From Alteromonas gracilis (GTDB taxonomy: Bacteria; Pseudomonadota; Gammaproteobacteria; Enterobacterales; Alteromonadaceae): 64,000 nt of DNA. Below are positions 57,583 to 64,000 of the stretch, one piece after another (positions within the stretch are counted from its first letter, which is position 1; the number at the start of each line of letters is the position of its first letter). Location of the stretch: contig NZ_PVNO01000026.1 of assembly GCF_002993325.1 (NCBI RefSeq), positions 186,001 through 250,000 on the forward strand, read 5' to 3'. The notes beneath the pieces were generated by a model. That model was not told the DNA's origin and did not search any database. It worked only from the letters and a program-made list of their open reading frames with translations. The translations under genes were made by a program, and so were the position numbers.

Positions 57583-59475
57583 ATGCTAGAAAGAATCAGA
57601 GAAGGTTCTCAAGGCCCTTGGGCGATGGCAATTATAGCGCTTATCGTCTTAAGTTTCGTATTCGCAGGCGTAGGAAGTTATCTGACGTCATCAGGTACTA
57701 CTGCAGTAGCTACTGTAAACGGCGAAGAGATTTCGGCACAAGAACTAGAGCGTGCATATCAAAATCAGCGTGCACAAATGGAATCACAATACGGCGAAAG
57801 CATTGCTCAGCTTTTCTCTAGTGAGCAGTATCTTGCAGATTTCAGAAGAAATGTTTTAGACAGATTGATTGCTGAGAAGCTTATTCAGCAGCAAGCTAAT
57901 GACATGGGCTTGCGCGTAAGTGACGAGCAAATTCGCGAAACCATCGTTCAAATGCCTGAATTTCAGTTTGGCGGTGAGTTCGATAACGAGCGATTCCAGG
58001 CTATTCTTCGTCAAAATGGTTTTCAAGTAGCCGACTTCCGCGATTATTTACGTGTTCAGATGACGCAGAATCAGCTGGCCGCTGCTTTGACTAACTCTTC
58101 TTTTGCCCTAGATGGTGAAGTAGAGCTAGCAAATGCCCTTCAGCGCCAAACTCGAGACGCCAAGTACGTGTTAGTGAGCTCTGACGAATTTGCGAGTTCT
58201 GTTGAAGTAAGTGATGCCGATGTTGAAGCTTTCTATAACAACAACATCGCGTCTTTCGACACAGAAGAACAAGTTAAGCTTGCCTACGTAAAACTAAGTG
58301 TTGAAGACTTAAAAGGTCGTGTCTCTGTGAATGATGAGGCTGTGCGCACTTATTATGATAATAATATCGCTAGCTACGGCACTGAAGAAGAGCGCCGCGT
58401 TTCACACATTCTTATTGAAGCGGGTGACGACGTAGACGCTGCTAGAGAGAAAGCGCAATCTCTTAAGGCAGAGCTTGATGCTGGCGCTGATTTTGCCACT
58501 CTTGCCAAAGAAAATTCTGACGATACTTTTTCTGCTGAAAATGGCGGTGATTTAGACTTCATTACACCAGAGATGATGGACCCTGCATTCGATGAAGCGG
58601 CGTTTGCATTAGAAAGTGTAGGTGACGTATCTGATGTTGTTGAAACTGACTTTGGTTTTCACATTATCAAGCTCACTGAGCTGAAAGAAGCACAAGTAAA
58701 ATCGTTTGACGAAGTGGCGAGTGAAATTCGCGACACGCTTCTTTACGATGCAGCAATGGAAAAGTATTTTGAGCTTCAAAATACGCTAGCTGAGATTGCA
58801 TTCGAAGTACCAGATACGCTTGAAGACGCAGCTAATGCGGTCGATTTACCTGTTCAGGAATCGGTACTGTTCAGCCGAAATACAGCGCCTGCAGATCTAA
58901 GTTCTCCGGGGTTACTAGATGTCGCGTTTTCTTCTGAATTGGTAGAAGAAGGGCTTAATAGTGACATTGTTGAGCTAGACGATGAGACCGTTGTTGTTGC
59001 TCGTGTGGTTGAGCATCAGCCTCAGCGTACACAGTCGCTTGATGAAGTACGCGAAGGTATTGAAGCATCAGTTAAAGCCGAAAAATCAAGAGAAGCAGCG
59101 GAAGCATGGGCATTTGACGTAGCTCAAAAGGTGCGTGCAGGTGAAAGCGTTGAAAGTGAACTTTCCGCAAAATCTGTATCTTGGGAAACGGCAACCAACG
59201 TCCAGAGAGCCGGCGGTACGTTATCACGTGCGCTAGTTGATACTTTATTCTCTCTTGCTCTTGAAGGTGATGATAAGGTTGACGTTGCAACGACAGTGAA
59301 CGGTGATGTGGCTGTAGTCATGCTTGAAGGCGTAAACCCAGCGCCGGCCCTTGAAAACGAGCTAGGAGAAAGCCTCAAGCAGCGCTTAGCGCAGGTTCAG
59401 GGACAGCGCGTTTATCAACAGTATATCGAAGCATTACGTGCAAGCGCCGATGTAACTATTTCCGAAGCTCTGTAG
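57583..59475 (+). CDS. ppiD: Membrane-anchored periplasmic chaperone PpiD
   Basis: SurA-like chaperone held at the inner membrane that assists proteins leaving SecYEG. 630 residues (E. coli 623). Single N-terminal transmembrane helix (WAMAIIALIVLSFVFAGVG, about 12-30), SurA-N-type helical region (to about 230), one parvulin-like domain about 265-360 (RRVSHILIEAGDD, GGDLDFITPEMMDPAFDEAA, ETDFGFHIIKL), then a C-terminal helical part. YfgM, its partner in E. coli, is encoded at 28462. Own promoter and terminator. Confidence 0.97.
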   Translation: MLERIREGSQGPWAMAIIALIVLSFVFAGVGSYLTSSGTTAVATVNGEEISAQELERAYQNQRAQMESQYGESIAQLFSSEQYLADFRRNVLDRLIAEKLIQQQANDMGLRVSDEQIRETIVQMPEFQFGGEFDNERFQAILRQNGFQVADFRDYLRVQMTQNQLAAALTNSSFALDGEVELANALQRQTRDAKYVLVSSDEFASSVEVSDADVEAFYNNNIASFDTEEQVKLAYVKLSVEDLKGRVSVNDEAVRTYYDNNIASYGTEEERRVSHILIEAGDDVDAAREKAQSLKAELDAGADFATLAKENSDDTFSAENGGDLDFITPEMMDPAFDEAAFALESVGDVSDVVETDFGFHIIKLTELKEAQVKSFDEVASEIRDTLLYDAAMEKYFELQNTLAEIAFEVPDTLEDAANAVDLPVQESVLFSRNTAPADLSSPGLLDVAFSSELVEEGLNSDIVELDDETVVVARVVEHQPQRTQSLDEVREGIEASVKAEKSREAAEAWAFDVAQKVRAGESVESELSAKSVSWETATNVQRAGGTLSRALVDTLFSLALEGDDKVDVATTVNGDVAVVMLEGVNPAPALENELGESLKQRLAQVQGQRVYQQYIEALRASADVTISEAL

Positions 59476-59537
59476 AGATTTATTCACTGCCCTCATAATA
59501 TAACGAAATGGGTGAGGCATAGTGGATACAGTGTTTT

Positions 59538-59569
59538 AAAGCCAGCATAATTATTATGCTGGCTTTTTT
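59538..59569 (+). terminator. ppiD terminator
   Basis: 14-base near-perfect stem AAAGCCAGCATAAT (59538-59551) and ATTATGCTGGCTTT (59553-59566) with T-run. The practical loop will be slightly larger than the one base drawn. Confidence 0.93.
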
Positions 59570-59816
59570 ATTGAGTGTACAAAGTAGTTAATGTTAAAAG
59601 CGGTGCCCAATTTAAGTGTAGAACGTGGGAAGAGTGCGGGAAGAGCGCGGTAAATCTGAAGGGGAAATATAAGAAAAGGTTGCCTTTAAAAGAGAACTTG
59701 AAATAACGAGTTTGTAAAAGAGAGCCTTAAAAGTTTAGCTCAGAAACGCATGCATGTTCTCCTGACAATGCACACCGTCTTTGAAGGTGCTTAACACTCT
59801 GGCTTAATGAAGTTGA

Positions 59817-59987
59817 CTAATGTGTCAAAAAAAGCATAAGAGTGTAAAACGCAGCGATTACACCCGAGAGTACAAAGATATATAAGAACCCCTGTTTACC
59901 TTGTTCTAACGTGTACTTGTTTGATTGTAAATAGCCAAACCAAAGCAGAGACAGAATGAGTGGTATTAAAACAATAATTTTTAACAC
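59817..59987 (-). CDS. Small two-helix membrane protein (56 residues)
   Basis: Reading on the minus strand: GTG start at 59987 with AAAAAGG seven bases upstream. The product begins MLKIIVLIPLILSLLWFGYL (first helix), has a short polar loop with QSNKYTLEQGKQG, and ends with a second helix (FLYIFVLSGVIAAFYTLML) before LTH and a stop. Hydrophobic layout, good ribosome site and lack of stop codons make a real small membrane protein likely. Function and family are unknown. It is convergent with ppiD and divergent from dapE. Confidence 0.7.
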   Translation of the reverse strand: MLKIIVLIPLILSLLWFGYLQSNKYTLEQGKQGFLYIFVLSGVIAAFYTLMLFLTH

Positions 59988-60217
59988 TGTAATGCCTTTT
60001 TAAAGAAGATGTTCTAGTTATAACAAGCCGCTGCGCGTTAAACAATCTCTAGCGGTATTATTAGCGTCTACTTTAACGTTGACGGGCGTTTATGTTTAAC
60101 CTATTGAGGCGGCGAGAAAATAAACCCACGTCTGTCACTACATCGTCTCAAAACTGTTATAAACGTGTCACCTTAAGTTCGTGTAATAGACCCAAGTTTC
60201 ATTATAGGTCTATATGT

Positions 60218-61393
60218 ATGTCTGTTCATTCCCTACCTTCAGTGCTTCCCGCTCGCAGTATTCATTTTGCAGAAGTTTTAATGGCGAGAGAGTCTGTAAC
60301 CCCAATAGACGCGGGCTGCCAAAGCTACCTGATGTACAAGCTCGAAAAGCTTGGATTTGTTTGCGAAAAACATAAAGTGAACGGCGTAAAAAACCTCATT
60401 GCTAAATGGGGGCACGGTCCACTTCATTTTGCTTTTAGCGGACATACAGATGTTGTCCCTCCGGGGCCTTTAGATAAATGGAAGTCTAATCCTTTCTGCC
60501 CGGTAATTAGTCAAAATAAGCTCTATGGCCGTGGCGCGGCGGATATGAAAACAGGTATTGCAGCCATGCTAGCCGCAACAGAGCGAACCATTGCGTCAAT
60601 GGATAAAAACAAAGTTTCCTATTGGTGGTTGATAACTAGCGATGAAGAGGGAGAGGCGGAATGGGGATCAAGATGGATAGCCGAATACCTCTCGTCTCAA
60701 AACGTGCATTTGGATATGTGTTTAGTAGGTGAACCTTCAGCGTCTTCGCATACTGGAGACACCATTAAGATTGGGCGCAGAGGTTCACTCTCTGGAACCA
60801 TCCATGTTACTGGTAAACAAGGTCATGTGGCGTACCCTAAAACTGCCATTAACGCTATTCACAAAGCCACTAAGGTCGTTACGGCACTTACGCAATATCC
60901 GTTTGATACAGGAAGCGATGATTTTCCTGGTACCACGCTTCAAATCACACATATGGATACGGGAAGTTTCACGGATAATATTGTACCAAGTGCTGTTCGT
61001 ATTGAGTTTAACGTACGTTACTCATGGCACTACAATCAAGAAAGCCTATCAACGCTACTTCGCGAGGTGATCAATAGCGTTGATACACAAGCAACGGTCA
61101 GTTTTTCACGACCTTGTGAAGCGTATCTGAACAAACCTAACAATAACGCAGAGGTATGCTTAATCACTTGCATAGAAAAAGCGATCAAATCTGCAACAGG
61201 GCGTTACCCAGTGGTGAGTACATCAGGAGGGACATCAGACGGACGCTTTTTTGCAAGTGAAAGTACGCAAGTGGTAGAGGTAGGTGTTCCCAACACAACC
61301 ATCCATCAGGTAAACGAACACATTCACTTATCAGATTTACTTACCCTTGAAGATATCTATGCCGACGTTCTTTTAAATGTGGGTGGCAGGTAA
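60218..61393 (+). CDS. dapE: Succinyl-diaminopimelate desuccinylase DapE
   Basis: Metal-dependent hydrolase in lysine and meso-diaminopimelate synthesis. 391 residues from ATG 60218, similar to E. coli (375). Zinc ligands occur in SGHTDVVPPG (near 76), YGRGAADMKTG (near 107), SDEEGEAEWG (near 143) and a late HEH-type NEHIHL, with GRRGSLSG and the STSGGTSDGRF active-site segment. The ATG at 60092 would add 42 residues with no ribosome site, so the internal start is preferred. Monocistronic with a terminator 150 bases after. Confidence 0.93.
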   Translation: MSVHSLPSVLPARSIHFAEVLMARESVTPIDAGCQSYLMYKLEKLGFVCEKHKVNGVKNLIAKWGHGPLHFAFSGHTDVVPPGPLDKWKSNPFCPVISQNKLYGRGAADMKTGIAAMLAATERTIASMDKNKVSYWWLITSDEEGEAEWGSRWIAEYLSSQNVHLDMCLVGEPSASSHTGDTIKIGRRGSLSGTIHVTGKQGHVAYPKTAINAIHKATKVVTALTQYPFDTGSDDFPGTTLQITHMDTGSFTDNIVPSAVRIEFNVRYSWHYNQESLSTLLREVINSVDTQATVSFSRPCEAYLNKPNNNAEVCLITCIEKAIKSATGRYPVVSTSGGTSDGRFFASESTQVVEVGVPNTTIHQVNEHIHLSDLLTLEDIYADVLLNVGGR

Positions 61394-61534
61394 AGACACA
61401 TTGCCGTTCGTCAAACTTAAGGCTACTAGCGTTAAAAATGTTTTAACAGCAAAGGGTTTAGATAACGTCACTAATGATAGCTAATAAGAACTAGTAGACT
61501 AGGTCGCATTTATGCTGCAGCAGAAGAATAACTG

Positions 61535-61566
61535 AAAAAAGGAGCAATAATGATTGCTCCTTTTTT
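61535..61566 (+). terminator. dapE-side terminator
   Basis: AAAAAAGGAGCAAT (61535-61548) pairs with ATTGCTCCTTTTTT (61553-61566), with a 4-base loop. A-run and T-run make it work on both strands, which suits convergent dapE and the acyltransferase gene. Confidence 0.95.
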
Positions 61567-61629
61567 AATTCTGGTTGGTTACTAAAGAGTGTTAGCTGCT
61601 GGCTATTGCTAATTGCTGGCAATCAAGCG

Positions 61630-63348
61630 TTAGGCAGTCGCTTTCAACTGAATGTCAGTGAGGTAACGCTTACGTTTTTTTTCAGTTAGCGTTTGCATAT
61701 CGACGACCACGAGGCCATCAATGCAATCGTTGAAGTCAGGATCGACATTAAATCCTAAGAACGCAACGCCTCCATCCTTTGCTACCTCAGAGTATTGTTT
61801 ATAAAGCGTTGGCACATTCACTCCCATATTGGCAAGTAAATGCTTCAATTGCGTAAATTCCGCTTTATAGTCTTCACCTGTGAACTGATGTAGCGAATCT
61901 TGGGTTATTTGATAGGGGCGCTTGCAAGTGGCCTCACCAAATTTCGCAGGGAAATAGGTAGAATAAAATTGTACAAGTAAGTCTTTCGCGGGTTCCGGGT
62001 ATGCGTTACTTAACGACACTGCACCGAACAGGTATCGATATTTAGGGTAACGACTTAAAAACGCGCCAATGCCAAACCATAGGTAATCTAAGCTTCGCTT
62101 TCCCCAGTAACGTGGCTGCACAAAACTTCTACCAAGCTCTAAGCCTTCTTTAAATAGTTTCTCGTTATTCTCGCCGTAATTGAACAAGGTTGCAGAATAC
62201 AAACCTGTAGGGTGGTCAGGGGCGGTAAGTAGCTCTGCATCGCCAAAACGGTAAGCGCCTACAATTTCCAAATCACTTTCATCCCACAGTACAAGATGGT
62301 AGTAGTGTGAGTCGTATTGGTCGATATCTCTGCGCTTGTTAGTGCCTTCTCCAACCGCTCTAAACGCTACCTCTCTTAGTCGACCTATCTCGCGCATAAT
62401 GGGCGAGCAGCTTTTGTGCTGATAGAGATAAATAGACTTTCCATCGCCCGTTTCGCCCAAGTGCTCGCACTCACGTATGGCTCTGGCAAGCTCTTTTCTA
62501 TCCTCTGGCATTGCAATAGAAGCTTGAGTGTGGAAAACGCCTTTTTTATTGCTACCAATACGGTACAAATGGCGCTTAAAGAGCTTTACCTGCTCTTTAA
62601 GAGGAATAGTTGTTTGCTGATATGACTCAAAAGGAATAAGTTCACCAATTCGCATAGGAAGATGTTTTTTGCGCTGTTTAAACATCTCTTTAACGAGTAA
62701 CGCTGTCGCAAGAGGTTTATAAACCATAGAGACACCGTAAAAGAGCGGGCTGTTTTTGGCGTCAATATAAACGGGCAAAATAGGCGCTTTCGCTTGCCTT
62801 GCAATGCGCAAAAAACCCGAATGCCAGCGAGTATCACGCACACCCTGAGGTCGGAGTCTTGAAACTTCGCCTGCCGGAAAAATGAGGACGGCGCCATCTT
62901 TATTCAAATGAGACTGGATGGCTGACAAATGTTGTTTGGGCGTTCCGCCCTGCATGTTGTTCACAGGGAGCAACATATCGTGCAATGGCTCAATCGCCAT
63001 AAGCATTTCGTTTGCAACCACTTTTAGGTCGTGACGCACTTCGCTAACAAGCTTTATCAATGCAAGAGCGTCTAGTGAACCAATAGGATGGTTTGCAATA
63101 ATAACAACCCTCCCATCGCTAGGAATACGTTCCTTCTCTACATCTCGAGTAGAGTAGCTGATATTAAAATACTCAAGAACTTGCTCTACAAAATCGATAT
63201 CTTCATAGTGAGGATATGTCTCGCCAAACTCAGTAATTTCACGCTCGTGAAGCAAATGTTTTAATACGAAAGACAGCGACTTAAAAAGAATTGGGTTATT
63301 CGCTACCTGAGGATAATGCTTGTTCAGTACTTCGTTTACGGTAAACAT
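61630..63348 (-). CDS. OlsF-like fused acyltransferase (PlsC-type plus GNAT-type)
   Basis: 572 residues from ATG 63348. The N-terminal half is a lysophospholipid-acyltransferase fold with VVIIANHPIGSLDAL (HxxxxD catalytic motif near 84) and LIFPAGEVSRLRP (near 154). The C-terminal half resembles the OlsB/hemolysin-type N-acyltransferase (REIGRLREVAFRAVGEGT, then ELGRSFVQPRYWGKRSLDYL, residues about 320-440). This two-domain order fits OlsF, the single enzyme that makes ornithine lipid in Serratia. Membrane-associated amino-acid lipid synthesis is likely; ornithine versus glycine or another head group cannot be told. A GTG at 63411 is possible but less likely. Confidence 0.8.
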   Translation of the reverse strand: MFTVNEVLNKHYPQVANNPILFKSLSFVLKHLLHEREITEFGETYPHYEDIDFVEQVLEYFNISYSTRDVEKERIPSDGRVVIIANHPIGSLDALALIKLVSEVRHDLKVVANEMLMAIEPLHDMLLPVNNMQGGTPKQHLSAIQSHLNKDGAVLIFPAGEVSRLRPQGVRDTRWHSGFLRIARQAKAPILPVYIDAKNSPLFYGVSMVYKPLATALLVKEMFKQRKKHLPMRIGELIPFESYQQTTIPLKEQVKLFKRHLYRIGSNKKGVFHTQASIAMPEDRKELARAIRECEHLGETGDGKSIYLYQHKSCSPIMREIGRLREVAFRAVGEGTNKRRDIDQYDSHYYHLVLWDESDLEIVGAYRFGDAELLTAPDHPTGLYSATLFNYGENNEKLFKEGLELGRSFVQPRYWGKRSLDYLWFGIGAFLSRYPKYRYLFGAVSLSNAYPEPAKDLLVQFYSTYFPAKFGEATCKRPYQITQDSLHQFTGEDYKAEFTQLKHLLANMGVNVPTLYKQYSEVAKDGGVAFLGFNVDPDFNDCIDGLVVVDMQTLTEKKRKRYLTDIQLKATA

Positions 63349-63587
63349 AGAACCTATTTCTCTTCCGGTTTTGGCGAACAATAGCAGGGCAATGTGACGT
63401 TTTTCACACACTTTGATGGCAGTTATTTGACAATGTTAATGAAATGTAAGTGCGTGCTCTACCTTCCTTAATGTTGTTGATACATGAGTGGGTTAGGTGC
63501 TTCTAGGCGAGGATAAAACGATTAGAGTGTCTCGACTCATAAAACGGTAGAACCCAAATGCTGAATTTACATAGCATCTATAATGGC

Positions 63588-63618
63588 AATAAAGAATAGG
63601 GGCGGAATTGCGCCCCTA
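63588..63618 (-). terminator. Terminator of the metallophosphoesterase gene
   Basis: 8-base perfect stem TAGGGGCG (63597-63604) and CGCCCCTA (63611-63618), then a T-rich tail on the minus strand, 15 bases after the stop. Confidence 0.85.
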
Positions 63619-63632
63619 TGTTGCTAAATGTT

Positions 63633-64000
63633 TTACGCGGCTTTAGATGGAGAGGATTTCACTGAGATTGACGTAACGCTCGCCGATTCCATGGTATCTA
63701 AATAATGAATAAGCGATAGATTACCGTTTTTATCTTCTGCCAACGCACTACAGTTTTCAATCCAGTCGCCGTCATTAATGTAGTGAATACCATTTTCCAT
63801 ACTGCTCTCTGGGTGGTGGATGTGACCGCACACCACACCGTCAAGCCCCATCTCATCAGCGCGCTTACAACATGCTTCTCGATAGCGGGCAATAGCTTCG
63901 TTAGCCCCTTTAATGTGCTTTTTAATATAACCGGCTAGTGACCAGTATTCTCGTTTGCGCCAAGCGCGAAAGCGGTTAAATTCACGGTTGAGAAAGAGCA
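63633..64000 (-). CDS. Metallophosphoesterase, UDP-2,3-diacylglucosamine hydrolase-like (5' end beyond right edge)
   Basis: The last 121 residues of a calcineurin-like phosphoesterase. Metal-binding motif VVCGHIHHPES (residue 52 onwards of the visible part) and NDGDWIENCSALAED fit the LpxH-like family, which cleaves UDP-diacylglucosamine or, in some members, other nucleotide diphosphates. The N-terminal metal motifs are outside the window, so subfamily and start cannot be settled. The C-terminal tail (SASVTSISVKSSPSKAA) is Ser/Lys-rich. Transcribed towards the acyltransferase gene, both involving membrane lipids, but separated by a terminator. Confidence 0.8.
   Translation of the reverse strand, partial: LFLNREFNRFRAWRKREYWSLAGYIKKHIKGANEAIARYREACCKRADEMGLDGVVCGHIHHPESSMENGIHYINDGDWIENCSALAEDKNGNLSLIHYLDTMESASVTSISVKSSPSKAA

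Noticed and set aside
60092..60217. Extended N-terminus of DapE
   Set aside because: 42 extra residues, no ribosome site and not found in the family.

Overview
The window looks like chromosomal DNA of a marine gammaproteobacterium of the Alteromonas / Alteromonadales type. This is judged from E. coli-like protein sequences (SuhB, IscR, ProS, ClpX and Lon are near colinear with E. coli), moderate GC, a large TonB-dependent receptor, a PEP-CTERM-like protein, and conserved gammaproteobacterial gene blocks. It is mostly core genome. I see no rRNA, CRISPR array, prophage or complete insertion sequence. The species cannot be named from the sequence alone.

Layout. 1-2.4 kb: suhB (cut by the left edge) divergent from trmJ-cysE. 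2.5-13.3 kb: an accessory-looking block made of a proline catabolism module (putA, a TonB receptor and putP on the minus strand, with a divergent Lrp/AsnC-type regulator) and a Baeyer-Villiger-type monooxygenase plus alpha/beta hydrolase pair. This block separates cysE from iscR, which are neighbours in many relatives. 13.3-21.5 kb: a hybrid Fe-S assembly locus, iscR-iscS followed by sufBCDSA-sufT-sufE, with three IscR-type operator matches and no iscU/iscA/hscBA/fdx. 21.8-32.4 kb: ndk, then rlmN-pilW-rodZ-ispG-hisS-yfgM-bamB-der, interrupted before der by a 265 bp MITE-like element with 32 bp inverted ends. 32.4-35 kb: poorly known genes (PEP-CTERM-like protein, a 54-residue protein, a secreted protein of unknown function). 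35-39.6 kb: xseA divergent from guaB-guaA. 39.8-44.5 kb: a chemoreceptor, an HDAC-family deacetylase, phospholipase A1 and an MBL-fold hydrolase. 44.5-48.9 kb: proS, trmO, a DUF1415 gene and folD. 49.2-50.3 kb: eight tRNA genes in which a His-Leu-Pro unit is tandemly duplicated. 50.6-59.5 kb: the proteostasis block tig-clpP-clpX-lon-hupB-ppiD, with a clear sigma-32-type promoter before lon. 59.8-64 kb: a 56-residue two-helix membrane protein, dapE, an OlsF-like fused acyltransferase and a metallophosphoesterase cut by the right edge.

How it works together. The Fe-S locus appears autoregulated: IscR, when it carries its cluster, would bind tandem sites at its own promoter and a site covering the sufB promoter. 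IscS lacks the usual C-terminal tail that contacts IscU, matching the absence of IscU here. The proline module should import proline (PutP), oxidise it to glutamate (PutA) and sense it through the divergent regulator, because PutA lacks its own DNA-binding domain. The monooxygenase/hydrolase pair would turn a ketone into an ester and then cleave it. Several Pho-box-like direct repeats and the ornithine-lipid-type acyltransferase hint at adaptation to phosphate limitation, but this is inference.
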